Of a stretch of DNA of 64,000 nucleotides, positions 56,466 to 64,000 are shown piece after piece (the stretch's first letter is position 1; each line of letters starts with the position of its first letter). Source of the stretch: an uncultured Clostridium sp. (lineage in GTDB: Bacteria; Bacillota; Clostridia; TANB77; CAG-508); NCBI GenBank assembly GCA_947647595.1, contig CANSKZ010000002.1:166489-230488 (forward strand), given 5' to 3'. The position numbers were made by a program, and so were the translations under genes. The notes beneath the pieces are model-generated. The model ran no database searches. It saw nothing but the letters and a program-made list of their open reading frames with translations, and was not told where the DNA came from.

Positions 56466-57281
56466 TTATAAAAACATTGTCAATAAAAAATATGCAAAAG
56501 GTGCAATAAACATGACACTATCAATCCTATCTAGCATTCCACCATGCCCTGGAAATAATTCACTAAAATCTTTTACCTCAAAATATCGTTTAATCACTGA
56601 GGCAGAAAAGTCACCAATTTGTCCCACTAAACTCAAAATACTACTCAAAATTACAATCGTCAAATATTGAATTTCAGTACCAAAATAAGTATTCATCACA
56701 TAACTACACAGAATCGAAAATAAGATTGCACCTATCATTCCACCTATGCATCCTTCAACTGTTTTATTAGGACTCACTTTACTAAATTTATGTTTTCCAA
56801 AATTTCTTCCAATCCAATACGCAAACGCATCCGATCCCCAAGCCGCAAAAATCACAAACCAAATTAAAAATTTCCCTGGTATCTTTCCAGTTACTCCATA
56901 TAAAAGTGGTATAAACCCTAAAAATCCAATAATATACAAAATTCCCATAAACGTAAAAGCAGCATCCTTAAACGTAATTCGCAAATTACTTACAACCACA
57001 TTTAAAAATAAAACAAAAAGTAAAATTGGCACACCTAAAGTCATGGCTGTACTCAACACTTTTTCTGAAACAACATGCATAAACGCAATGAAAATAGTGG
57101 CTAAATACCCAACCCACGCAATAAATTTTGCTTCTTTTTGAATACACTTTCCATATTCAAACATCGCAATTGCAGCAATCACAGCAATTACAGCATCCAT
57201 AATATAAGCATTTCCAAATACAATTAACAATATGACCACTGGTAAGCCAATTACAGCTGTCACAATTCTTTTTACATTCAT
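56466..57281 (-). CDS. cdsA: Phosphatidate cytidylyltransferase
   Basis: 271 residues, about eight membrane helices. The signature region is intact: WGSDAFAYWIGRNFGKHKFSKVSPNKTVEG (seen as SDAFAYWIGR and SPNKTVEG), then GDFSASVIKRYFEVKDFS and GHGGMLDRIDS. Makes CDP-diacylglycerol for phospholipids, including the cardiolipin made by the Cls at 43590. Fourteen bases before rseP. Confidence 0.93.
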   Translation of the reverse strand: MNVKRIVTAVIGLPVVILLIVFGNAYIMDAVIAVIAAIAMFEYGKCIQKEAKFIAWVGYLATIFIAFMHVVSEKVLSTAMTLGVPILLFVLFLNVVVSNLRITFKDAAFTFMGILYIIGFLGFIPLLYGVTGKIPGKFLIWFVIFAAWGSDAFAYWIGRNFGKHKFSKVSPNKTVEGCIGGMIGAILFSILCSYVMNTYFGTEIQYLTIVILSSILSLVGQIGDFSASVIKRYFEVKDFSELFPGHGGMLDRIDSVMFIAPFAYFLLTMFL

Positions 57282-57329
57282 AATTTATCTTTCCTTTTCT
57301 TGTTTATCATAAACTTAAACTTTTAGGCT

Positions 57330-58043
57330 TTATGTTGTTCCACCACCAAATTTTCGATTTCTTTTTTGATATTCCTCAATTGCCAAATCCAAATCTTCTT
57401 CTGAAAATTCTGGCCAATATTTATCTAAAATCAAAATTTCTGAATAAACCGATTGCCACATCAAGAATCCACTAAGTCGCATTTCTCCACTGGTTCTTAT
57501 AATCAAATCTGCATCTGGTTGCCCTTTTGTATACAAATAGTTCGAAACCATTTCCTCTGTTATCTCTTCTGATTTTAACTTTCCGCTCTTTACTTCTTCT
57601 GAAATCTCTTGCATTGCCTTTATCATTTCTGCTCTTCCGCCATAATTCAAGGCAATATTAAAAATAATTCCTGTATTATTTTTCGTTCTTTCAATAGAAG
57701 ATGCAATTCCCTTTTGTAATTCCTCTGATAATCTTGTAACATCTCCTAAAACTCGAATTACAATATTTTCAGTATCCGCCTCTTTTGTAAAATCATTCAA
57801 ATAGCCCTGCAATAAACTCATCAAAGCATTTACTTCTTCTTCACTTCTTTTCCAATTCTCTGTCGAAAAAGCATACACTGTCAAATGCTTGATTCCAATG
57901 TTATTTGCATATCGAACAATCTTCTTCAATGTCTCTGCCCCTTGCCTATGCCCCAATTTAACTGGCAACATCTTAGATTTTGCCCATCTTCGATTTCCAT
58001 CCATAATAATGCCAATATGTTCTGGGATATTTTTATCATTCAT
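57330..58043 (-). CDS. uppS: Undecaprenyl diphosphate synthase
   Basis: 237 residues. IMDGNRRWAKS (catalytic Asp), GHRQGAETL, YAFSTENWKR and the C-terminal DLIIRTSGEMRLSGFL. Makes the C55 lipid carrier for cell wall synthesis from FPP and IPP. RBS AAGGAG; 10 bases after frr. Confidence 0.94.
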   Translation of the reverse strand: MNDKNIPEHIGIIMDGNRRWAKSKMLPVKLGHRQGAETLKKIVRYANNIGIKHLTVYAFSTENWKRSEEEVNALMSLLQGYLNDFTKEADTENIVIRVLGDVTRLSEELQKGIASSIERTKNNTGIIFNIALNYGGRAEMIKAMQEISEEVKSGKLKSEEITEEMVSNYLYTKGQPDADLIIRTSGEMRLSGFLMWQSVYSEILILDKYWPEFSEEDLDLAIEEYQKRNRKFGGGTT

Positions 58044-58053
58044 GCTTTTCTCC

Positions 58054-58596
58054 TTAAATATTCATAATTTCTTTTTCTTTATTTTCTAGCATCTTGTCAA
58101 TCTCTGCAATGAATCTATCCGTCAATTTCTGAACATCATCTTCTAATTTTGTTCTTTCATCCTCTGTAATATCACCATTTTTCAAATCCGCTTTAACCTT
58201 CTCCATCCCATCTCGACGAATATTACGAACACTAACCTTCGATTCTTCCGCCATTTTCTTAATATCTTTCACCAATTCTTTTCTTCTTTCCTCTGTCAAT
58301 TCTGGAAAATTCAAACGAATCACTTTTCCATCATTATTTGGATTTAACCCAATATCAGAAGCAAGAATTGCCTTTTCAATATCTTTCAAAGTATTCATAT
58401 CCCAAGGCTGAATCACAATCATTCTCGCCTCTGGCACAGAAATTCCAGCCATTTGGCTAATCGGCGTTGGCACACCATAATATTCCACATTCACCTTATT
58501 CAAAATTGCTGGATTCGCACGACCAGCACGCACTTCTGCAAAATTTTCTCCTAATCGCTCCACTGTTTTTTGCATCTTTTCTTCTAATTCTTTCAT
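58054..58596 (-). CDS. frr: Ribosome recycling factor
   Basis: 180 residues. VRAGRANPAIL, VPTPISQMAGISVPEARM, IQPWD and RLNFPELTEERRKELVK. Splits terminated ribosomes together with EF-G. Full length, canonical position between pyrH and uppS. Confidence 0.96.
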   Translation of the reverse strand: MKELEEKMQKTVERLGENFAEVRAGRANPAILNKVNVEYYGVPTPISQMAGISVPEARMIVIQPWDMNTLKDIEKAILASDIGLNPNNDGKVIRLNFPELTEERRKELVKDIKKMAEESKVSVRNIRRDGMEKVKADLKNGDITEDERTKLEDDVQKLTDRFIAEIDKMLENKEKEIMNI

Positions 58597-58650
58597 AACA
58601 CTTTCCTTTCTATTTTCATCATTTCGAACACAATTCTATGTGTCCCTATT

Positions 58651-59355
58651 CTATTTTACAATCGTTCCAATTTTTTCCCCTTGCAAAATCTTCACAATAT
58701 TTTCTGGCTCACTAATCGCAAACACTTGCAATGGTATATTGTTATCCCTACAAAGCGAAGTTGCTGTCGCATCCATCACCTTTAAATCCTGATTTAAAAT
58801 ATCCATATAAGAAATTTCATCATACTTGACAGCAGACGAATCCGTCTTTGGATCAGCCGAATACACGCCATCAATTGTTTTAGCAAGCAATATCACTTCC
58901 GAATCAGTTTCTGCCGCTCTTAATGCTGCTGCTGTATCGGTTGAGAAAAATGGATTTCCAGTTCCACACGCAAAAATAACCACTCTTCCCTTCGATAAAT
59001 GTTTCGCAGCCTTTCTTTTAATATATGGTTCTGCAACCTGTCTCATTTCAATTGCCGTTTGTAAACGAGTATGAATTCCTCTTGCTTCTAAGGCATCTTG
59101 TAAAGCCAATCCATTAATCGCAGTCGCAAGCATTCCCATATAATCTGCCGTTGTTCGAACCATTTTATGCCCATTTCTAGCACCTCGCCAGAAATTTCCA
59201 CCTCCAACAACAATCGACATCTGAACTCCCATATCCAAGACTATCTTTATTTGGTCACAAATTGCCCCTACAACATCTGGGTCAATTCCATGCCCAACAT
59301 CTCCCGACATAGCCTCTCCACTTAGCTTTAGTAACACTCTCTTATAAGCTAACAT
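58651..59355 (-). CDS. pyrH: Uridylate kinase
   Basis: 234 residues. [47 protein letters not shown] and [14 protein letters not shown]. Phosphorylates UMP to UDP; hexameric, amino-acid-kinase fold. Heads the pyrH-frr-uppS-cdsA-rseP run. tsf is not directly upstream; a HEPN/MNT cassette lies there instead. Confidence 0.95.
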   Translation of the reverse strand: MLAYKRVLLKLSGEAMSGDVGHGIDPDVVGAICDQIKIVLDMGVQMSIVVGGGNFWRGARNGHKMVRTTADYMGMLATAINGLALQDALEARGIHTRLQTAIEMRQVAEPYIKRKAAKHLSKGRVVIFACGTGNPFFSTDTAAALRAAETDSEVILLAKTIDGVYSADPKTDSSAVKYDEISYMDILNQDLKVMDATATSLCRDNNIPLQVFAISEPENIVKILQGEKIGTIVK

Positions 59356-59384
59356 ATCCTATTCTCCTTTTATTCTATTTTAAC

Positions 59385-59446
59385 TTTTATTATTGTATCA
59401 CAAATTCGAAATTTTTCCATACTTTTTTAGAAAATTTTTCACAAAA
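59385..59446. repeat. 62-bp direct repeat, copy 1 (upstream of pyrH)
   Basis: Matches 60230-60291 at 60 of 62 bases. On the minus strand it ends with an extended -10-like element TGTGATACAAT, so it probably carries the pyrH promoter. Confidence 0.85.
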
Positions 59447-59469
59447 ATAAAAGGAACTACAAAATTATT

Positions 59470-59871
59470 TTATACTTCCTTTTCATTAATATAAATTTCA
59501 ACTTTCTCTATCAATAATCTAGCCGTTTCAATTTGTCTTTCACATTCCTCTTTTGTTACAATATAAAAATCTACATAATCACTCTTTTCTCTAAAAAATC
59601 TAGCCTCGCTTACTCTCTTTCCTATTTCTTTTGGAAAAACATTAGTATTAATATATTCTTTATTAAAATAAGCAATCACAGAAGAATGCTTTTTAAAATC
59701 AATCTGTTCTAATGCTAATATTGCTTTAATCGCATGAAAAATTGCATAATATGCCCTATTACTAGCTCCTTTAAATTTGTTTATTTGAAAAAGTACTTCT
59801 GCTTCTTCTAGATTTTCTTTTGCTTGTTCTAATCTATATTTTACTAATGTTTCGATTTCTTCTTTATTCAC
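59470..59871 (-). CDS. HEPN-domain protein of a HEPN/MNT toxin-antitoxin pair
   Basis: 133 residues, all helical. ASNRAYYAIFHAIKAIL carries the typical HEPN core Arg/His region, followed by the basic/acidic SEARFFREKSDY. HEPN toxins of such pairs are RNases, or targets for nucleotidylation by the MNT partner. The start is GTG at 59871, overlapping the MNT end by eight bases; AAGGGG lies upstream. Second gene of the cassette. Confidence 0.82.
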   Translation of the reverse strand: MNKEEIETLVKYRLEQAKENLEEAEVLFQINKFKGASNRAYYAIFHAIKAILALEQIDFKKHSSVIAYFNKEYINTNVFPKEIGKRVSEARFFREKSDYVDFYIVTKEECERQIETARLLIEKVEIYINEKEV

Positions 59872-60208
59872 TTATCAAAACCCCTTCTTCTTTTACATTT
59901 TTATAAAAGGTTATATAATTAATTCTACTATTATAGTCATCCACATTTTCAATCATAGGAGATAACAAAATATCATATTTCAAATCTAAATCATAACTAT
60001 AATCAAGTACACGCTTTTCTAATTTTTTTATCTCATCAGCATCTGCATCCACCAAAATCATAATATCAATATCACTAATTTCCTCATCTTGCTTTTGCTC
60101 TTCTCTAGCATAGGAACCATATAATATAACTTGTTTCAAATCAGCACCTATTATTTCATTCAAGCCTGCAACATACTCCTCTAGAATATTTTTTATTCTA
60201 CTTAGCAT
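59864..60208 (-). CDS. MNT-type nucleotidyltransferase (antitoxin of the HEPN pair)
   Basis: 114 residues from MLSRIKNIL, after GAAGGGAATAAAAAT. Minimal nucleotidyltransferase: VILYGSYAREEQ, SDIDIMILVD and the third acidic residue in LKYDILLSP. In MNT/HEPN pairs this protein can AMPylate a Tyr of the HEPN toxin. First gene of the pair, with a 62-bp repeat carrying a promoter just upstream. Confidence 0.85.
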   Translation of the reverse strand: MLSRIKNILEEYVAGLNEIIGADLKQVILYGSYAREEQKQDEEISDIDIMILVDADADEIKKLEKRVLDYSYDLDLKYDILLSPMIENVDDYNSRINYITFYKNVKEEGVLISE

Positions 60209-60229
60209 ATTTTTATTCCCTTCATAATT

Positions 60230-60291
60230 TTTTATTATTATATCACAAATACGAAATTTTTCCATACTTTTTTAGAAAATTTTTCACAAAA
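60230..60291. repeat. 62-bp direct repeat, copy 2 (upstream of the MNT gene)
   Basis: Same element as at 59385-59446, shifted by exactly 845 bp. The minus strand shows TGTGATATAAT, a near-perfect extended -10 for the MNT/HEPN operon. Confidence 0.85.
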
Positions 60292-60352
60292 TTCATTTTC
60301 TAGTTCTATTTCCAATTTCACTTGCATATATATCTATAGAATGGAGGAAACT

Positions 60353-61348
60353 ATGCGATTTATTGTCATATCAATCAAAAAATATTTCTTTACCGTATTA
60401 TTCTTATTATTTACCTTAACCCTAATCTTATTTTCAAGCACCAATTTGTCAGCCGCTCAAAATGGACTCAAACTTTGGGCAAATTCGGTACTTCCAACTT
60501 TATTTCCTTTCTTCATCGCAACCGAACTACTCTGCCGAACAAACTTTGTCCAAATTCTTGGCAAATTCCTTAATAAATTCATGAAACCAGTTTTCAACGT
60601 ACCAGGAGAAAGTGCCATTGCCATTATCATGGGAATTATCAGTGGTTATCCTGTTGGAGCAAAAGTCGTATGTAATTTATACGATAACAAAATCTGTTCC
60701 AAATCCGAAGCTGAAAGGTTACTCGCCTTCACCAATAATTCTGGTCCCATTTTCATACTTGGTTCAGTTGGAGTTTCTCTTTTAGGTAACGTTCAAGTTG
60801 GAAAAATTCTATTAATTAGCCACATCTTATCTTCCTTAATCGTAGGCTTCATCTTTCGATTCTGGAAAAGAAACCAAGTTGACCTTACCTTTCGCAATTA
60901 CAAATCAGAAAGCAAAGAGCTCATTCGTATTTCCAACTTAGGAGAAATCTTAGGTGATGCCATCAAAAAATCCATTTCTACCATTTTATTAATTGGCGGA
61001 TTCGTTGTATTATTTTCTGTAATTATATCAATTTTGTCAAGTCTTGAAATTTTGACAAATCTAGCTTATTTCCTAGCAAAATTCGGTATTCCATATGAAC
61101 TTTCACTTAGCATTTTAACAGGAATCATCGAACTCACCAACGGAATCCAAGTTGCTAGTACTACTTATCTTGCCTTTCCACTTCCTTGCCTTTTAACTTG
61201 CAGTTTTCTATTAGGGTTTGGTGGATTTTCAGTATTATTACAAGTTTTTTCGATTATCGCCAAATCAAAGCTTTCTATAAAATCCTATTTTTATGGAAAA
61301 ACTTTACAAGGAATTCTAGCCATGTTTTTAACATTAATTCTAATTTAA
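60353..61348 (+). CDS. ylbJ: Sporulation membrane protein YlbJ (SpoVV)
   Basis: 331 residues from MRFIVISIKK, five bases after GGAGG. About eight helices. Family motifs: WANSVLPTLFPFFIATELL, GIISGYPVGAKVVCNLY, LAFTNNSGPIFILGSVG and TGIIELTNGIQ. In B. subtilis this nucleoside-transporter-like protein moves dipicolinic acid across the outer forespore membrane. Together with cwlD it shows that the organism sporulates. Monocistronic. Confidence 0.88.
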   Translation: MRFIVISIKKYFFTVLFLLFTLTLILFSSTNLSAAQNGLKLWANSVLPTLFPFFIATELLCRTNFVQILGKFLNKFMKPVFNVPGESAIAIIMGIISGYPVGAKVVCNLYDNKICSKSEAERLLAFTNNSGPIFILGSVGVSLLGNVQVGKILLISHILSSLIVGFIFRFWKRNQVDLTFRNYKSESKELIRISNLGEILGDAIKKSISTILLIGGFVVLFSVIISILSSLEILTNLAYFLAKFGIPYELSLSILTGIIELTNGIQVASTTYLAFPLPCLLTCSFLLGFGGFSVLLQVFSIIAKSKLSIKSYFYGKTLQGILAMFLTLILI

Positions 61349-61377
61349 AAAGGAGTGAAATTTACTTCACTCCTTTT
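61347..61377. terminator. Bidirectional terminator
   Basis: 12-bp perfect stem AAAAGGAGTGAA (61347-61358) with 61366-61377, between ylbJ and the convergent gene ending at 61381. It overlaps the ylbJ stop. Confidence 0.85.
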
Positions 61378-61380
61378 ATT

Positions 61381-62913
61381 TTAATAACTATATTCCATCT
61401 CTTCTCCTACTTTTTTTCCTCTATCACCTTTTCCTAATTCTTTATTCTTTGCTGTCTCAAAAGGATTCTGACTCTCCTTACCATATTCTAGCTTTATCAT
61501 TTTTCCATCTTGCTTCATAGAAAAAATATTTCCTCCTATTGCTATAAGCATTTTATCACTACCTAATTTTCCAGTCAAAATAAATTCTGCAATAGCCATT
61601 CTAGACGATAAATCCGAAAACTTTTCCCCTTCCCATTCCATAACTGGACGTTCCTCTATATATTCCTTTGCTTTTCTTTTTACTTGTGCATTTTCTACTA
61701 TTGTTTTTCTTTTTACTTGTGCATTTTCTACTATTGTTTTTCTTTTTTTCTCTGCCTCTGCCTCTTCCTCTTTCTTTGCCTTTGCTTCTTTATTTCCCAA
61801 TACTTCATCAATTATCTTCATTAACATTTCTCTTTTTTCTTCATCAGGAAGTGCCCCAAATTCCTGAAGCAAATCTCTTTTAGGCTCTTGACGTGCAACA
61901 TCACCTTCTTTTGATGTTTTTTCTCTTTCTGCATCTTCTTGTTCTGCTATATCACTTCCTGTTGGCAATTCTTCTATATTATCACCTTCTTGTATTGGTG
62001 TATCGCTTCCTACTAATAAGTCTTCTTTATAGCTTTCATCTATCGATTCAGGATTTATTATAATTTCTTCATCTATTATTCCTTCATATACAACAATTTC
62101 ATCATCTTCCACCCCAACTTCTCCTACTACTTTATCTGAAGCAGTCACTTTCTCGTAATTTGGATTTGTAACTTGATTTTCTTTTCTTACATCCTTTCCT
62201 ATTCTTTTTCTGCTTGCTAATTTTTGCCCTACTTTCCTAAACCAACTTATCGTTTTGTTTTCACCATCTGATTCTTCGACCAATATCGTTTCTTGTTCTT
62301 CCACTCCTTCACTAGCTTTAGACACCTCATGTCCCTTTGAAACATCTCCTAATAAAACTTTTAATTCTTCTGGTGTTATTTCTACATCTTTCGTATTTGG
62401 AAATACAATTCCTTGTCTAGAAGGTATATCATCCAACAATCTTTCTAATTCTTCTGTCAATACAGACTTTTCTGATTCCGTTTCCTCTATCTTAACATTA
62501 TCATCTGATTTTTCTTCTAACTCTTCTGCTCTCTGTTTTAACATAAGATATCTTTCATATAACTCAGGATTTCCATTTCCCTTGATTAATTCTTCATTTA
62601 TTTTTTCATATTCTTCTCTAATACCTTCTATTGTATCTGGTATCGGTGCAAAACTACTCTCTTTTACTTCCACTTCTTTATTTTCTGTTTTCTGAACCGA
62701 TACAAAATCAGAACTTTTAGAAACTTCTTCATCCTTCTCTTTTCCCAATAATATAGCCATTTTACATCGTATGGCATCTTTTTTATGAGAATCGGATGCA
62801 ATCATAAATTCTCTTTTTAATCTCTCAAATTCATTTATTTCATAATCTTCCAATTGGCACTTAATATCATATATAACATCTGTATTTTCTATTCCCTCAT
62901 ATAGACTTTTCAT
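61381..62913 (-). CDS. Large acidic protein of unknown function, paralogue 1
   Basis: 510 residues, soluble and highly charged. The N-terminal 140 residues match the neighbour at 63048: a YxGIEN segment, IKCQLEDYEINEFERLKRE, KMAILLGKE, and PIPDTIEGIREEYEKIN with LYERYLMLK. The middle (150-400) is acidic and low in complexity. An 11-residue unit KRKTIVENAQV occurs twice, and the C-terminal 80 residues look folded. No motif recognised. RBS GGGGGG. Not obviously secreted. Confidence 0.6.
   Translation of the reverse strand: MKSLYEGIENTDVIYDIKCQLEDYEINEFERLKREFMIASDSHKKDAIRCKMAILLGKEKDEEVSKSSDFVSVQKTENKEVEVKESSFAPIPDTIEGIREEYEKINEELIKGNGNPELYERYLMLKQRAEELEEKSDDNVKIEETESEKSVLTEELERLLDDIPSRQGIVFPNTKDVEITPEELKVLLGDVSKGHEVSKASEGVEEQETILVEESDGENKTISWFRKVGQKLASRKRIGKDVRKENQVTNPNYEKVTASDKVVGEVGVEDDEIVVYEGIIDEEIIINPESIDESYKEDLLVGSDTPIQEGDNIEELPTGSDIAEQEDAEREKTSKEGDVARQEPKRDLLQEFGALPDEEKREMLMKIIDEVLGNKEAKAKKEEEAEAEKKRKTIVENAQVKRKTIVENAQVKRKAKEYIEERPVMEWEGEKFSDLSSRMAIAEFILTGKLGSDKMLIAIGGNIFSMKQDGKMIKLEYGKESQNPFETAKNKELGKGDRGKKVGEEMEYSY
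61681..61745 (-). repeat. 33-bp tandem repeat coding KRKTIVENAQV twice
   Basis: Two nearly identical 33-bp units in frame within the gene at 61381, adding 11 residues each. Likely to vary in copy number. Confidence 0.7.
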
Positions 62914-63016
62914 TCTCTACCCCCCATCAAAAAATATATTCCTAGTACTTACATTATAACACATTTTTTAAATTTATGCAACCCTTTTATGTAAATTTTT
63001 TCCGTTTTCGCAAAAA

Positions 63017-63040
63017 AGAAGGAAACAAATATTTCCTTCT
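63017..63040 (-). terminator. Terminator between the two paralogues
   Basis: 9-bp stem AGAAGGAAA/TTTCCTTCT followed by TTTTTT on the minus strand, just past the stop at 63048. Confidence 0.75.
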
Positions 63041-63047
63041 TCTACTT

Positions 63048-64000
63048 TTACCTATTCTTTTCATCTTCTTCTATCATATCTCGAACATTTTTACCTATAT
63101 TGTCTTGAATTCTATCTGTCTCTCGTTCTACCATTTCTTGATGTTTCTCTTTTTCATCATCTGTTAATACATGAAATGGATTTTTTTCTTCTTTAGTCTT
63201 TTTCTCTACTGGTTCATCTAGAACTTTTTCCTGTTCTGTGTCAAGTTCATCATCTCCTAAGTCAAATATTCTATCAAGAACTTTCCTTCGTCTATTTCTT
63301 CTCTCTATTTTTTTCAAAATACCGTCAAATATCCTTGTTAAAAAGTTTCCGTTTTTTCTTGGTAATAAATCTAAATCCATATCTGTCTCATCCTCTTGTC
63401 CTGATTTTGTAATTACAGGTTCTTCAACTGTAGTACCTAATTTCTCTGCTTCAGCTTTTATTTGATAATATCTTTCATATAATTCTTTATCTGCCTTGCC
63501 ATTTCTTATCTTTTCCATCATTTCCTCATATTCGGCCCTTATTCCTTCTTCTGTTGTTGGAATTGGTTTTTGGTTTGGTTTATGAGATGTTGTTTCTTCT
63601 GATTCTTTCTTTTCTTGTTTTGCTTCTTTTTTCGTTTCTTCTTTTTCAGGAGTTTGTTGTTGAGAATATTTTGAATCTTCCTCTTTTCCTAATATAACAG
63701 CCATTTTATGTCGTATTTCACTTTTCTTCTTACTATCTGTTATAACTGCCAACTCTCTTTTCAAACTTTCGAATTCCCCTATTTCCCAATCATCTAATTG
63801 ATAATTGATACTATGTATATATTCATTTTCTATGCCTACATAATTCCTAACCGTTGCTTTATTATCTTCTGATTTATCCAAATCTAATTTTTTAGAATCT
63901 GTTTTCTTATCTTTCGTCTTTTTAGAATCTGGTTTTTTCGCTTCCGGTTTTTTCGCTTCCGGTTTTTTCGCTTCCGGTTTTTTCGCTTCCGGTTTTTTCG
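63048..64000 (-). CDS. Acidic protein of unknown function, paralogue 2 (5' end outside window)
   Basis: At least 317 codons. The frame is open past the TTG at 63881 to the window edge, so the start lies beyond 64000. The visible N-terminal part is a KKPEA repeat and a lysine-rich linker. Then come the shared domain NYVGIENEY, INYQLDDWEIGEFESLKRE and KMAVILGKE, a second shared segment PIPTTEEGIRAEYEEM with LYERYYQIK, and a charged tail with a basic patch RRNRRRK. No known family recognised. Tandem duplicate of the gene at 61381. Confidence 0.6.
   Translation of the reverse strand, partial: KKPEAKKPEAKKPEAKKPEAKKPDSKKTKDKKTDSKKLDLDKSEDNKATVRNYVGIENEYIHSINYQLDDWEIGEFESLKRELAVITDSKKKSEIRHKMAVILGKEEDSKYSQQQTPEKEETKKEAKQEKKESEETTSHKPNQKPIPTTEEGIRAEYEEMMEKIRNGKADKELYERYYQIKAEAEKLGTTVEEPVITKSGQEDETDMDLDLLPRKNGNFLTRIFDGILKKIERRNRRRKVLDRIFDLGDDELDTEQEKVLDEPVEKKTKEEKNPFHVLTDDEKEKHQEMVERETDRIQDNIGKNVRDMIEEDEKNR
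63936..64000 (-). repeat. 15-bp tandem repeat coding KKPEA
   Basis: At least four units of CGGTTTTTTCGCTTC on the plus strand, in frame in the paralogue-2 gene and running off the edge. Confidence 0.85.

Noticed and set aside
63936..64000. CRISPR-like array
   Set aside because: The 15-bp units are contiguous without spacers and encode KKPEA in frame.

Overview
The window is low-GC DNA (about 30% G+C by eye) from a bacterium. It looks like an anaerobic, spore-forming member of the Clostridia (Bacillota). The evidence is spore genes (cwlD, ylbJ), a 2-oxoacid:ferredoxin oxidoreductase operon with ferredoxins, a ferredoxin-thioredoxin-reductase-like protein, a PolC-type polymerase, the ricT-holB pair, a BlaI-type repressor, a sortase and large Gram-positive surface proteins. 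Most genes are on the minus strand with strong AGGAGG-type ribosome binding sites.

The main result concerns decoding. Six genes appear broken by a +1 frameshift: a cyclic-glucan-synthase-like enzyme, a RelE toxin, one half of an ABC exporter, an MtaD-type amidohydrolase, HolB and RseP. In all six the break is at an in-frame CGG codon. Skipping the C and reading the following GGA or GGT as glycine restores the full protein and usually a conserved Gly motif. A hand scan of every gene in the window found CGG in phase only at these six sites plus one exception (35388-35390), although CGG trinucleotides are common in the other two phases. HolB and RseP are normally essential, and the phase and sequence context agree at all six sites. 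This suggests that CGG is not an ordinary Arg codon here and that CGGN is read as Gly with a +1 shift. Random assembly errors or gene decay would not be expected to give this pattern.

Layout. 1-5.4 kb: cyclic glucan synthase, running off the left edge. 5.6-14.1 kb: cwlD, a RelBE-like toxin-antitoxin pair, a G5/3D-domain cell-wall protein, a REC-GGDEF protein, an Ig-like membrane protein and a 1252-residue surface protein with a putative thioester domain and four repeats. 14.2-20.6 kb: heterodimeric ABC exporter, then yraN-dprA-comM. 20.8-23.3 kb: small membrane protein, BlaI-type and XRE-type regulators, PiT transporter. 23.5-28.4 kb: 2-oxoacid:ferredoxin oxidoreductase operon, a 56-residue ferredoxin and MtaD. 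28.4-33.5 kb: one minus-strand run of histidine kinase, lysine-rich membrane protein, lepB, holB, ricT and mtaD. 33.6-43.5 kb: dxr, M15-type peptidase, a degenerate HsdM/HsdS pair, kinase, Nudix, sortase, RNA methyltransferase and small proteins. 43.6-48.5 kb: cardiolipin synthase, FTR-like protein, PIN-winged-helix protein, ATP-grasp ligase, the initiator tRNA and a decayed copy of it. 48.7-59.4 kb: polC, four accessory genes, then rseP-cdsA-uppS-frr-pyrH. 59.4-60.3 kb: a HEPN/MNT toxin-antitoxin pair between 62-bp direct repeats. 60.3-64 kb: ylbJ and two tandem paralogues of unknown function, the second cut by the right edge.

No CRISPR array, transposase, phage structural gene or rRNA was seen.
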